From the NCBI GenBank assembly GCA_963575645.1, contig OY754466.1:10270001-10334000 (forward strand): DNA of 64,000 nt, written 5' to 3'. The notes below the pieces were generated by a model. That model was not told the DNA's origin, ran no database searches, and worked only from the letters and a program-made list of their open reading frames with translations. A program made the position numbers and the translations under genes. Below, one piece after another: positions 45,480 to 56,563 of this stretch. How positions within the stretch are numbered: position 1 is the first letter of the stretch; each line of letters starts with the position of its first letter. This DNA comes from Xanthostigma xanthostigma. Lineage: Eukaryota > Arthropoda > Insecta > Raphidioptera > Raphidiidae.

Positions 45480-45545
45480 TTGCATTGTAATTGTAACAAT
45501 GCGTGTTTCATAATAACAATAGCAAACTATTGTTATATATTTGTA
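45480..45545 (-). repeat. Family B copy, degenerate
   Basis: AACAATGCGTGTTTCATAAT and AGCAAACTATTGTTATAT are recognisable as diverged versions of the family B minus-strand sequence at 35035-35101. Confidence 0.5.
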
Positions 45546-45625
45546 TATAATAATTATTTATAACTTTAAATTTGTTTCTGTAATAATTAAAATAATATGA
45601 TAATATTAAAACTGAAACCTAAATT

Positions 45626-45800
45626 CTATTAAATAAATAAAATTATGGACCAATTTTTTTCAGACTATATACCTATGTTGACAAAAATAATAAAATTTTA
45701 TTATTTTTTTCAATATACCTAGGTATAGTCTGAAAAAATTGGTCGATAAATTTATTTATTAAGAAGAGTTCTAGGTATTCACTATTCAGATGTTAATCAA
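45626..45800. repeat. Family K palindrome
   Basis: AAATAAATAAAATTATGGAC and TTCAGACTATATACCTA pair with TAGGTATAGTCTGAAAAAAT and TGGTCGATAAATTTATTTA around an A/T-rich centre. It ends near GATGTTAATCAAAGAT, the family K outer end. Confidence 0.65.
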
Positions 45801-46361
45801 AGATACAAATTCTATTGCCTAGGCTATTTACAAGATAATCATAGGGTTAACATTTTATGACCTAATTAGTTAAGTATTTAATATCCGTACCTATTTGATA
45901 AAAATTGGCCTCTGCCATTTCATAGGTTGATATTCACACATCTCCAAAAGTTAAATATTTAACAAATGACATACCTACCTGTTTTACAAATTGATAAATT
46001 AAACGCGTTTAAAAAAAAAACAATTAAACACTTTGGATCAATTTTATTATTCCGTAATGTAATATGATGATATTTTTTTTTTTAATTTAAGCCATTAATA
46101 CGTATTTTTACAAAATAATTTCAATGGACTTCTTAAGTTTGAGACTACGTCATTTGGCCATTTTGTAATTTGTAGATAATTATGTCACAGCTGCTCGGCA
46201 CTGTCACAAACGCTAACAAAAATGTAAAATAATTATAAATTATAAATTCATTCAGTGTAGGTACACTGTACAGCCACATTAAAACATTTAAACAATATAA
46301 ATTGAGTAATATAATCTAATATTATTAATAGTTAATACATTAAAATGATTAAAATATAGAT

Positions 46362-46450
46362 ATAGCTATTGCTTCCGACAATTGTTAAGAAACACCTATT
46401 GTTGCACCGCTATTCTTAACAATTGTAGCAAACAATAGCTATATCTGTGT
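46362..46450. repeat. Family B head-to-head copy
   Basis: ATATAGCTATTG and CAATTGTTAAGAA on the left pair with TTCTTAACAATTG and CAATAGCTATAT on the right. This is a small palindrome built from two inverted family B pieces. Confidence 0.6.
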
Positions 46451-47767
46451 TTAATACCTAATAAATACACGAAAATGTGCTAATTAATTAATAATTATAC
46501 TAATTCAACTCATATATTATAGAGTTATTCATCTTAAAAATCGTTTAAATAAAATAAACTAAAATAGACAATCGTAATTATTACAACCATATTAAAATCA
46601 AAACTAAAATAAATTATTTTGAAATTTTAAAACGTAACTTTCATTTAATAATAATCAAACAATTTTGTAATAAAAACCACGCTTTCAATAAAACTTAAAA
46701 GAAAACTTCAAAAAACGGAAGTTTTTCTATATTTCTCTTTTTGGAAATTTCTGGGAACACGTGGAATTTCTCGAGTACCGTTAAAAATTAAAAGGCCTAG
46801 TTTTATCTGAAATGAAAATTTTAATTTTTTCGGATTAGGTTATAATAAAGGAAAGATTTTATTGAATCATGAATGAACAGCTACGATTTTCGCGAACTTT
46901 GAAACGCAAGAAACTGTCCATTGCTCCACCATCGACACCACCCCGTTATCGTCTTTTTAGATAGCTCTCCCCTTTCCCCTCCCCTTTTAACTGAGAAAAA
47001 AGACGCCATCGCATCGACACCACCCTGTTATCGTTTTTTAGAAATCGTAGGTTTTTGATTTTACCATAAATTTTCACGTGTGTTAGTTTTTTTGTAATAA
47101 ATAGTTTTATAATTCGCAGGCATAAATGCACGATACATATTTAATACAACAATGACGTTAAAAAGCATTAAACTTTGTTTACTAATTGGTAAAAGCTATA
47201 TATTTTATTGTTACAAAAATAAATATTAGTTGCACAACGTAGGTTGATCACCGTCGCATAAATTGTTGTACTTTAGGTACATTAATTTAACATAACTTGA
47301 GACAGCAAACTAAATATATTTTTGGCCGAATATATAAATTTTATTAGTAACATTTGCACATATTGGTCGATGTTTGTGAAAAGTTAATTTTAAAACTGTT
47401 TTTGTTCTATAAACTAAACGACAGTTCAAACTAACAGAAAACTTTTAATGAAAAAAGTAAGTACGTCAATAATTTCACAAAAAACCTTGTTGTAACATGA
47501 AAGCGAGTTTATTCTAATGAATTTTATTGAATAAAATAGTGGAAACAAGTAGTTACAACCAATATGATGTTGTGCAACAGCCGTTACCACTAGTGTCATT
47601 AGAACATTTACCATTGGAATGTGAGCCACACTATGCAAAAGTATAGCCAACATCCAAACCGTTAGTCGTTTTCGAGAAAAAAAGGCTGGCTTAATAATAG
47701 GTATAATATGATTATATTAATGTCATCTCTTGTCATTAAAATGAAAAGCCAAACTGGCTTTAAACAA
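46451..47767. other. Gene-free stretch with a short direct repeat
   Basis: CATCGACACCACCC, then GTTATCGT and TTTTTAGA, occur twice (about 46931 and 47013), separated by a C-rich linker (CTCCCCTTTCCCCTCCCC). Otherwise no exon or complete mobile element was recognised. Confidence 0.45.
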
Positions 47768-48532
47768 AGGCCGTTGCACACGAAGCTGAATTTGCAGCTA
47801 GATTCCTTCCTAGTTTTCTAGAGCTGCTTTTAAGTGCTCGCTTCACACGAGACATTTTTTCAAGCTTCCTTTGTGGATAGATCTGGTGCGGTCTTAGTGG
47901 CAGTTCAAACATAAACACAGAGCAAAACGTGTCTGTTGCATATATTTAATAATAACTTCTATATTGCTAGTAGCCGCAAGTGGAAGCGTGGCTCATGAAA
48001 TGAGACAGCAAATGATTGTTTCTATATCTCTTTGTTTTTACTTGATCCGTAGTGCGCAAGTGTCGCGTCTGTAGTGGGGCAATTAGTAAGTGGAATAGAG
48101 CAAGCCACCTCCCTTTCACAGCTTAGTTCCATGCGCAAACTGACGCTGCAACTGACGGGCATCCATTCTCGGACATGCGCATGAGACTCAATATAATAAT
48201 TGACGTACGTATAAATGTCTGCACAGTAGTATTTAAGTCTTTCTCCTGATGTTTGCTAGCAATGTAGAGGGTAATAATATGGTCTGTTGTCTGTCTCTGA
48301 GCAGAATGACGCCGTGTTGGTTTGTGGACGTTTTTTTCTGTCGCTCACGTGACAAGGTACTCTTTCCTGATTGGTTCTTGCACTGAGCAAGCAAAGGACC
48401 TAACAAGAAAAATAGCCCCTCTGTTCTATTTTTAAAATTTATCGTGTGAGGTAACAGGCGACCCGCAGTGACGTCATTTCCAGCCTTGTACCCAGCCTGC
48501 CGACTTCAACCAGTGTTTCCAGCCTCGTGTGC
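47768..48532 (+). mobile_element. Harbinger-like family J, copy 3, with nested insertion
   Basis: It begins AGGCCGTTGCACACGAAGC and ends CCAGCCTCGTGTGCT, where it abuts the tandem unit at 48553. Body words (TGTGCTCGCTT variant, GAGCAGAATGACGCC, AAATAGCCCC) match the other copies. It is interrupted at 47939-48281 by a distinct element with an 8-bp duplication. Confidence 0.75.
47939..48281. mobile_element. 343-bp insertion with 8-bp target duplication in family J
   Basis: GTCTGTTG is duplicated at 47931-47938 and 48282-48289. The uninterrupted version is present in the family J copy at about 32088-32100. The ends are short (CATAT...ATATG), with GC-richer interior (GCAAGTGGAAGCGTGGCTC, CGCAAACTGACGCTGCAAC). 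The duplication length points to a hAT-like transposase. Confidence 0.75.
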
Positions 48533-48552
48533 TGAGGTCTTATGCTACTGCC

Positions 48553-50266
48553 ACACACTCGACGAGTGGCATGAGAAGTGGCGAGGAAAGGAGGCAGGAA
48601 CGTAGTGTGGCCGCATTACTCGCCATGCCGCACATCATGCTGCTCGTCATGCCCAGTGCTCCCTCAATTGTCGGTTTTTTGTGCGCGAGTCAAAGGACCG
48701 GCAATAGAGCACGAATAAGCCGGCCACATACTCCCACGCCACGCAGTACGCATCAAGCGCTCAAACTATCAATGGATGTCATCCACCATCTCCGTTGGCG
48801 AGGACGACGACTACGACGTTTAATTATAATATCGTTTCGTTTTATAACATTTATAAAATTTGCTATGCTATTAGAATTTAGAATTTATTTATCCAAAAAC
48901 ATACAATTATGTATAGGATTTGTCAAAAGAAAGATAAATCGTGTTTACAACTCATAAAATCGTCTACCTTATACAGACATTGTTTAAAAAGAGCAGTCTT
49001 CAATACTCTTTTAAATTTAGAAATTTTTGAAACTGTGGCAATTTATTGAACATTTTCAAGGCGTTATATTCGACGCTCTTATTAAACAACATCAGTGTAG
49101 ACTTCGGCAAAATAACATTAGAATTATTCCTTGGATAGCCTGAAACGTATCATAATTATGAAAACGTCGTTTTATAAAACATAAAGTAAAAATACATTTT
49201 TCTGTATAAAGACATAGTGCGCACACTGTCACAGTATTAACTTCCATTGTCGAAAGGCGAGAGCCAAGTGCGGAGCGTCGCGATGAGTAGCTCGAGTAGG
49301 CAGTGTGTGGCCGCTTAGGGCAAACATCGCGGCAACGCGATGAGCAGAGCGAGGAGCAGTGCGAGGAGCATAGTCTGGCCCTAGGGTTACACACGCTCGA
49401 CGAGTGGCATGGGATGTGGCGAGGAAAGGAGGCAGGAACGTAGTGTGGCCGCATTACTCGCCATGCCGCACGTCATGCTGCTCGTCATGCCCAGTGCTCC
49501 CTCAATTGTCGGTTTTTTGTGCGCGAGTCAAAGGACCGGCAATAGAGCACGAATAAGCCGGCCACATACTCCCGCGCCACGCAGTACGCATCAAGCGCTC
49601 AAACTATCAATGGATGTCATCCACCATCTCCGTTGGCGAGGACGACGACTAAGACGTTTAATTATAATATCGTTTCGTTTTATAACATTTATAAAATTTG
49701 CTATGCTATTAGAATTTAGAATTTATTTATCCAAAGACATACAATTATGTATAGGATTTGTCAAAAGAAAGATAAATCGTGTTTACAACTCATAAAATCG
49801 TCTACCTTATACAGACATTGTTTAAAAAGAGCAGTCTTCAATACTCTTTTAAATTTAGAAGTTTTAAAATTTTTGAAACTGTCTGGCAATTTATTGAACA
49901 TTTTCAAGGCGTTATATTCGGCGCTCTTATTAAACAACATCAGTGTAGACTTCGGCAAAATAACATTAGAATGATTCCTTGTGTCATGTCCATGGATAGC
50001 CCGAAACGTATCATAATTATGAATACGTCGTTTTATAAAACATAAAGTAAAATAGACGTATATAGACGGCACAGTTAAAATACATTTTTCTGTATAAATA
50101 CATAGTGCGCACAGTGCCACAGTATTAACTTCCATTGTCGAAAGGCGAGAGCCAAGTGCGGAGCGTCGCGATGAGTAGCTCGAGTAGGCAGTGTGTGGCC
50201 GCTTAGGGCAAACATCGCGGCAACGCGATGAGCAGTGCGAGGAGCATAGTCTGGCCCTAGGGTTAC
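48553..50266. repeat. Two-unit tandem duplication, about 840-880 bp per unit
   Basis: Unit 1 (48553-49390) and unit 2 (49391-50266) are nearly identical from CTCGACGAGTGGCATG to GGCCCTAGGGTTAC. Unit 2 keeps several short segments missing from unit 1 (after AAATTTAGAA, after TGTGTCATG and around TATATAGACGG). Each unit has a GC-rich head (GGCAGGAACGTAGTGTGGCC), an AT-rich middle derived on the minus strand from a LINE polymerase tail, and a GC-rich end (AGCGTCGCGATGAGTAG). The heads and tails are rich in CGATGAG/CTCATCG-type words, suggesting transposon termini that carry a captured LINE fragment. Confidence 0.85.
49779..50100 (-). pseudogene. Non-LTR reverse transcriptase C-terminal fragment (unit 2)
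   Basis: Minus-strand frame reading KCILTVPSIYVYFTLCFIKR, HNYDTFRAIHGHDTRNH, FNKSAEYNALKMFNKLPDSF and SKFKRVLKTALFKQCLYKVD. The order ILTVPSxY, HxYxTR, SxxYxxxKxxNxLP, KFKRxLK is diagnostic of CR1- and Jockey-like LINE C-termini. It has no catalytic part. The equivalent in unit 1 (about 48945-49220) has lost ILTVPS and HGHDTR through deletions. Confidence 0.75.
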
Positions 50267-50890
50267 GGATTTTAGTAGATCGTCTGTCTCACGAACTTGC
50301 CGATCTACAGATCACCTTGATTTCTTCAACATCCGCATCTGTAGATGTGAACATAAAAAAATCCGCAACAAATACCAGTAAAACCCACATTTGCAATATT
50401 CCTTGATAACACCGCGGCTTATGGGAAGGTACATGCAATTTCTGTTCCGTAAGCAAATGTTTTATGCTCCTATTATCTGCAGTGTACTGCGATTTCCGTT
50501 GGTTGTTTGTAACCGATGTACGCGAGTAAGAGAAACTTGAAAAGACGGAGATAGAAGGCTGTAGAACCTTTTCATCGTCGTTCTCTGTGAATAATTAAAT
50601 TAATCTCTAATTACATCCAGGTTTCTATTCAATTTAATTTCAATCTGATTTTTGTATACATCAAGAATGCTTTTTTGTATATTGGAACTTTGATCATATA
50701 TTCTCATAGACAGCTTACTATAAATTTTAAAAAATATTTAAATTTTATACAAAGATTTTTAAATGTGCCCCAGTTAATTTTTGGCTTTTAATAAATTGAT
50801 GTATAATCTAGACTCGAAAGTTGTAGCTGCCAAAGACAGAAGAAATTTAGATTGGATGTGATTATTGCTCGGTTGAAGAAGGCTTTGTAA
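50267..50890. other. Gene-free stretch
   Basis: No exon, RNA gene or complete mobile element recognised. Confidence 0.4.
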
Positions 50891-50896
50891 TAAAAT

Positions 50897-51732
50897 CTAA
50901 AATCTAAAAGGTTCGGAAGTTAGTCATAAACAGCGTCGCAAAGGCACATTTTAGAGTCGTTGAGGCTCCCACCACCTCCCAGCTACCTGCACGGAACGTG
51001 CGCTCGTCGGTGATTGGCCGTGATCGCTCGTTGCCTTTGTCACTTGTCGCTTTCCTGCTTTAAAGTACAGTCGAGTACGCTATTGTCAAGTTGCTATTGT
51101 TATGCCGGCACTTCACATGGCTATTTTTATTTGTGTATTTGGCAAACAATTACCAAGTGTGGAGGGTCTATTTGACAAAAGTGTTGGCCTTATTTGCCTA
51201 TTTGACAAATAAGGCCAATACCAAATACGCGTTACCGTGCGCTTGTCGGTTTTTCGACGCACATCAAGGAGTCAAATAGGCAAATACGGCAAATAAACCG
51301 TCCACACAATGGCTATACCTATTCAGAAGCGCACGCGCCGTGAACCTGTACGGACGTGCAGTATTTTTGAGTCTGTGCTGTGAGCGAGAACTGGAACAAT
51401 TACTATTGAAAATGAATTGGGACAATGAAACAGTGCTAATATTCCTAGAATTTTGAACCTGCGTTCTGCTGCCAAATGTTTGTGTGTTCGCTATTTGACT
51501 GCAATGTGTGGATGGTCGTATTTGCCTCTATTTGCATGTTTGACTTGAACGTCAAATATTTTGCCAAATACAACAAACAACCAATAGCGAACACGAATAG
51601 CCATGTGAAGTGCCACCTTTATATTAGTTTTGTTGAGTTGCGAGTTTGTAGTATTTCAATAGACTGTATAAGCGCAAGCCTGCATTCGCATCTAACTTCC
51701 GAGCCTTTTAGACTCGTGGCGCGTATTATACT
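50897..51732. mobile_element. Family E MITE, copy 3 (inverted), interrupted by element F
   Basis: The two parts, 50897-51103 and 51618-51732, reconstruct a family E copy in opposite orientation to 11269-11588 (for example CAGCTACCTGCACGGAACG and the right terminus GTGGCGCGTATTATA). The left terminal TATAATACGCGCC is missing. Confidence 0.78.
51104..51617. mobile_element. TIR element F nested in family E
   Basis: The ends GGCACTTCACATGGCTATT and ATAGCCATGTGAAGTGCC enclose about 510 bp. Near the left end TATTTGGCAAA, TATTTGACAAA and TTATTTGCCTATTTGACAAA recur, and TTGCCAAATAC near the right, suggesting reiterated subterminal binding words. Target duplication unclear (TTAT-like). Confidence 0.75.
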
Positions 51733-51784
51733 AGAATTATTTTAACTCAATCCTGTTCGAAAAATAATTAATTGATCGAACTAA

Positions 51785-52233
51785 AGTCCGCTGCACACGA
51801 GGCTGGATTTACCGCTAGGTTCCTTGCTTGATTTCACTACTAGTTTTTGGCGCTGGTTTTCTTGATCGTTATTATGTGCTCACTTCAGACGAGACGTCTT
51901 TACAAGCTTGCTCTGCAGGTAGATTCGATGCGCGCTCAATGATAGAACGACACAGACCAGGTTAGAACGATAACAAAAGTACATGTTTATTGTCTCTGCA
52001 CAGAACACACACTATGGCAGTGTTTGTTTGTGGGCGTTTGTTTAAGACTCAAGTCGCCCACGTGACAAGATACTGCTTTCTGACCTTGCAAGAAAAATAA
52101 CCCATCTTCTAATTTTAAAACCTATCATGCAAGCTAGCATGCGAGCCCGCAGTGACGTCATTTCCAGCTTCGTACCCAGCCTACCGACCAGCAGAAGTCC
52201 AAGCAGCGTTTCTACCCTCGTGTGCAGCGGCCT
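51785..52233 (+). mobile_element. Harbinger-like family J, copy 4 (best preserved)
   Basis: Ends AGTCCGCTGCACACGAGGCT and TCGTGTGCAGCGGCCT, flanked by TAA on both sides (51782-51784 and 52234-52236). At 449 bp it is the cleanest uninterrupted copy and defines the family length. Confidence 0.85.
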
Positions 52234-52235
52234 TA

Positions 52236-52745
52236 AACCATATTTCTTTAAACTGTGTATACTTGTATATTAGTCCAGTTTTTTTTTGTACAGTATTCAC
52301 AGAAACAACTCACTTCTACGTATATGCAACATTTTTCTGTATAGATTCTTAGTTTGTTTTTGTGTGAGTACAATCTAATGTTCTACATGATAGGGAGTTT
52401 CACAACGACAGCAGACTGTTCCTGAATGTATAAAAACTGATCACTATCACAATCAACTAAGGTTAGTGTCAAATAAAAATTTTTGGCAATGCTCTCTGCA
52501 ACCCGGCGTATTTTTTTAAACAAATATATTAAAACACATGTCAGCTGTTAATAAATAGTATTTTCTATTAATAATCTCTATTTTCGTTAACTTAAGTATA
52601 AAATATCATTGAAGCAAAAAGATAAAATAAGATTCATTTAAGCGTAACCTACTCACTCCTGATACAAATCTGACAAATACAGGTTCATTAGTAAGATGCA
52701 TATTGAAATTCTAAAACGCAGGTGGCCAAAAAAGATTAATGTTAA
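52236..52745. other. Gene-free stretch
   Basis: AT-rich, with no recognised exon or element. Confidence 0.4.
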
Positions 52746-52747
52746 CC

Positions 52748-53202
52748 ATGGCCGCTGCACACGAGGCTTGAAACGCTGCTAAAAACACTGCTAGGAGTTC
52801 TGCTGGCCGGTAGACTGGATACGAAGCTGGAAAAGACGTCACTGCCGGCTGGCTTGCTAGCTTTAAGGTTTTAAAATTAGAACAGGGGCTATTTTCCTTG
52901 CTAGGTACGCTGCTAGATGTGAGCAAGAACCAATCAGGAAGCAGTATATTGTTACATGGGCGACTTACAAACACCCACAAATCAACGTGGCATCATTCTG
53001 CACAGAGTCAGACAACAGACACGTTTTGCTCTGTGTTTATATTTCAACTGTCACTGCGCACGCACCAGATCCATCCCCAAAACTAGCTTGAAAAAACGTC
53101 TCGTCTGAAGCGAGCACATAACAGCAATCAAGAAAACCAGCGCTAGAAAACTAGTAGGCAAATTCTAGCAAGGAAGCTAGCAGCGTTTCTAGCCTCGTGT
53201 GC
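52748..53202 (-). mobile_element. Harbinger-like family J, copy 5
   Basis: Minus orientation, starting GGCCGCTGCACACGAGGC and stopping at AGCCTCGTGTGC, eight bases short of the expected terminus, where it fuses to family A. Contains GAGCAAGAACCAATCAGGA and ACAGACACGTTTTGCTCTG. Confidence 0.8.
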
Positions 53203-53205
53203 ATA

Positions 53206-53556
53206 AAACAGACTAACAGACGCACAGAGTTTTTTCAAAAATATGTTTTTTGGATTCGGGGGACCTCAAAACGGAAAGATATTGTAAAATTTTTGAAAAG
53301 TGATTTTTGACCTAAACTATACTTAGTGTTTATAGTAGCTACTGTTTGCTACAATTGTTAAGAAACACCCATTGTTTTTTTTTTTTTTTTTCTATGTTGA
53401 TAGCATTATAACAATGGGTGTTTCTTAACAATTGTAGCAAACAGTAGCTACTATAAACAATATATTATAATTACTAACTGTAACTAAACTCATCTAAATA
53501 CTAAACTATAGTATTAGTACCATTCCCCACTTGTCGGTTGGAATGGTAAAATAATT
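53206..53556 (-). repeat. Family A copy 4, split by family B
   Basis: CAGACTAACAGACGCACAGA through GACCTAAACTATA, then an insertion, then GTACCATTCCCCACTTG and the terminal hairpin. It is truncated at the junction with the adjacent family J copy. Confidence 0.78.
53334..53510. mobile_element. Family B double (inverted) retroposon with poly(A)
   Basis: A forward piece (TATAGTAGCTACTGTTTGCT through AAACACCCATTG) is followed by about 18 T's and then a complete reverse-oriented copy (TCTATGTTGATAGCATTATA through AGTAGCTACTATA). The T run is the poly(A) tail of the reverse copy. CTAAACTATA occurs on both sides (a direct repeat of about 10 bp) within the interrupted family A repeat. Confidence 0.7.
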
Positions 53557-54006
53557 CAATTACTGTGGATTTTTTTTGAGCATCTATAATCTACAATCTA
53601 TCTAGTATTGAGTATTGATAACGATTTAATAATAATTGCATTTGAACATTTTAATGAAAAGAAGCATTTAAATGACAATGAAGTTAGTCTTATATTTGCG
53701 TTGAACTTTTAAATATGATTGTAAAGAATACACCGGAAACAGAGAAGATTCATTAATCGTTCTTTCTTCTATAGATTCAAGATTTATTTTATTGGACTTG
53801 TTAGAACTTTGATTATATTGTTAAATGTTACATGCTTCTCTTTTCCTTTTCTTTTTCATTGTTAAGTTAAATTATAACTATTATTATCGATACTTTTACA
53901 GTTCGCGAAGAAAAATTGTTCCGATTTTTATTTTCCCATATGCCGAGTCGATTATGAGTTTAATTTTACGCTTTTTCAGGTATCCTTGATGAAAATATAT
54001 ATCTTA
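53557..54006. other. Gene-free stretch
   Basis: No gene or complete element seen. Confidence 0.4.
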
Positions 54007-54342
54007 GGAGTTTGGTTGAACGCGCTAATCTCAGGAACTACTGGTTCAAATTGAAAAACATTTTTTTTTGTTGGATAGCCCATTTATAAAGGAAGGCTAT
54101 AGGCTATATGTATATAATATCACGCTACGACTAATAAGAGCGGAGCATCAATGAAAAATGTTGTAAAATGTAACTCAAAATTTGTCCGTCCGACAAAAAC
54201 TTTTGAATTACGGTAACTTCGATTATCATGAAATTTGGACACAACATTCATCTCGGTAAACTAAGATGAATGTGCGTACTCATGTCTTTCCACCCCCCCA
54301 TTCGTTCTTTTGAATCCGGGTGAAACCGGGCGGGACCGCTAG
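54007..54342 (+). mobile_element. Helitron-like family C, short form, copy 5 (5' truncated)
   Basis: It lacks the TACTAATATATAAAGCTGAA start but has GGAACTACTGGTTC, GAAGGCTATAGGCTATATG and the GGGACCGCTAG end next to a T. Confidence 0.7.
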
Positions 54343-54737
54343 TATGTGATAAAAAAAATCTGCTATGTTATTTATGTCATTTCTATTTTCTTTCCGTTTT
54401 AAGCCATCTTGTACCAACGTACTTAAACAACACGAGAAATACACTGATCACGTGATACGGATTAATGTCAGTTTAGTTGGCATGGCTTGACTGTATACAG
54501 TACTGTAGTCTGTACATTACACATATGAAGCTAAAGCTAAAACTGAAAGGCCAAAAACTCGAATACAGATCCGGTTCAAATAAGTACCGTTAAAATTTTA
54601 AATACAAATTCAAATTTTAAGGTTAATGCTTGTTTTTTTGAAGTCAGCTATGAAATATATATTATATGAGATAACAAAAAATCGGTCTATACTTGCACAA
54701 TTAGTGTCCCGTGCCATAAAGCCTCCCATATACGGAC

Positions 54738-54843
54738 AGTTTCCACTCGCGTGTTACCGCACTCGCTACGCTCGTGCGGCAAATTTCACGCTCATGGAAT
54801 CTTCTCCTTCTCTCACTAGTCGCACAATATACTATTATTTGAA
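54738..54843. repeat. Inverted-repeat family X, copy 2
   Basis: CGCACTCGCTACGCTCGTGC through TAGTCGCACAATATACTA is nearly identical to 32968-33073. The left arm is missing. Confidence 0.75.
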
Positions 54844-54989
54844 TAATTAAGTAAGCTCTTTTGATATAATCAAACGTTTTCAAGTCAATAATTATTACCC
54901 AGTGATCGAAATTCAACCGTCATTCATTAAATTTTTAAGTTTGAACGTTGTTGAGGTTCTTTTATCATATTTATACGTGTTTCTCCTGA

Positions 54990-55112
54990 ATCGATTTTAC
55001 TTGTGTTAATTTGTGCACATTGTGATGAAACATACATTGTGCACTTTCCATCACTAAAACGAAGAGAGCGATGCATGTTTCATTACAGTGTGTGCGAATT
55101 AATGCACTCAAA
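54990..55112. repeat. Inverted repeat of about 43-bp arms
   Basis: CGATTTTACTTGTGTTAATT, GTGCACATTGTGATGAAACA and the complementary TGTTTCATTACAGTGTGTGC, GAATTAATGCACTCAAATCG flank a centre of about 35 bp. No flanking duplication recognised. Confidence 0.7.
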
Positions 55113-55842
55113 TCGGTATCACATTCTGTTTTCCTTCCCGTAGATTCCGTAGTAATGGAACTATATAAATATTAACATAAATAAAATTAAAATTAACTGT
55201 TTTATTAATGATTGAGATAAATTATCGTTTTCATGATTACTCTTTTAATATGAATTGGTACTTGGCCCAAATAACCGTATGTGTTGGCGTTCTCAAAAAG
55301 CATATATCTATGTAAAGGATTTTCGTACTTATAATTATAAATAAACTGTTGACTGTACATCAGTAATTTTAATGTGATTTTTTGACATTCTAGCACTTTG
55401 CCAGGAAGCTAAATGATTAAGTATCTACAATTTCATTTTACCATTGAAATTAAAAAACAGAAATAAATTTATTGCTTTAAAAAATATATTTACTAATCTA
55501 TTTTAGTAAATTATTATAAACTTCTTTGAAAACGATTTGGAAAAACATCAAAGCGGCTGTCAACCAATTAATACTCGTGTGATTAGGAAAATATAGTTAA
55601 TCGAATTTTTAAAATTTACTACATAACCTCAAATAACTTACTTTTGTTGTGCCCTTTCATATTAGGTGTGTTTGATCGTGTTCGTGCTCCCAGTATTCGA
55701 ACTATATCTGTCTCTGTCAAATGCTGTTCAATTATTCTTTTTAAATATTTTAAAAAAAATAATTTTGATTTATAGGATATAATATTCAAAGGTAGTAGGC
55801 TAATAACTTTAAGGATTAGAAATAGAAGTAACTTTTTAACCG

Positions 55843-56110
55843 ACTTCAACAAAAAGGAGGAGGTTCTGTGTTCGTCTGTATATATATATTTTTTTTATGT
55901 ATGTTCACCGATTTCTCCGTCAATTATGGACCGATTTTCAAATTATTTTTTTTTATTCGAAAGAGTGCACCTCAGAGGTGGTCCCATCGGAACCAAGTCA
56001 GGATCTGATAGTGGAATCCGGAGAAATCGAGGGAAACTCTCAAATTTCAAAGAAACGCATAATGTTTTTTATGTATGTTCACCGATTTTTAGTGTTAGAT
56101 TAACACTAAA
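55843..56110 (+). mobile_element. LINE 3'-region fragment (RTE-type)
   Basis: CCGACTTCAACAAAAAGGAG followed by GAGGTTCTGTGTTCGTCTGT, then GGTCCCATCGGAACCAAGTC and GGATCTGATAGTGGAATCCG. I recognise this as a widespread insect RTE-like LINE 3' region. A short direct repeat (TTTTATGTATGTTCACCGATT) occurs at both ends of the segment. Confidence 0.5.
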
Positions 56111-56111
56111 A

Positions 56112-56340
56112 AGAGAAAAATAAAATATTTTTAACAAAAAAATTGAACCGACTTCAGAAAAGGCACTAAAAAGTAAAAAATAATTGCGTATGGAAATGTT
56201 TTGGAGTCGGTGTCAGCCAAAATGAAATCTATTCCGAGAACTACACCGACTCCAAAACATTTCAATACACAATTATTTTTTACTTTTTAGTGCCTTTTTT
56301 GAAGTCGGTTCAATTTTTTTGTTAAAAATATTTTATTAGA
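56112..56340. repeat. Hairpin with arms of about 107 bp
   Basis: Arms AATAAAATATTTTTAACAAA, TTGAACCGACTTCAGAAAAG, GGCACTAAAAAGTAAAAAAT and GTTTTGGAGTCGGTGT pair with their complements around AAAATGAAATCTATTCCGAG. It includes the same CCGACTTCA word as the preceding LINE fragment. Confidence 0.8.
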
Positions 56341-56563
56341 GGTTTGCTTTTAAAGATTTTTACAAACTTTTACTTAACTTACAATGTTTGTATGTTAGTT
56401 TTTTTGTTTAGGTCAAATTTTGCAAGCTGAATTAGAACCTTCCTTTTATCCAACAGAGTTGAATTCCGATGACAATACATTTTAGCGAAAACTAAAAAAT
56501 AAAAAATAAAATTAATAGTAAAAAACATTTTTAAAAACAAGCATTTATTGAAATGCTCTAAAG

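Noticed and set aside
48529-49795. Nearly identical plus-strand frames of 142 and 128 residues in the two tandem units
   Set aside because: Their conservation follows from the recent DNA duplication. The composition tracks GC-rich repeat ends, and the real relic is on the other strand.
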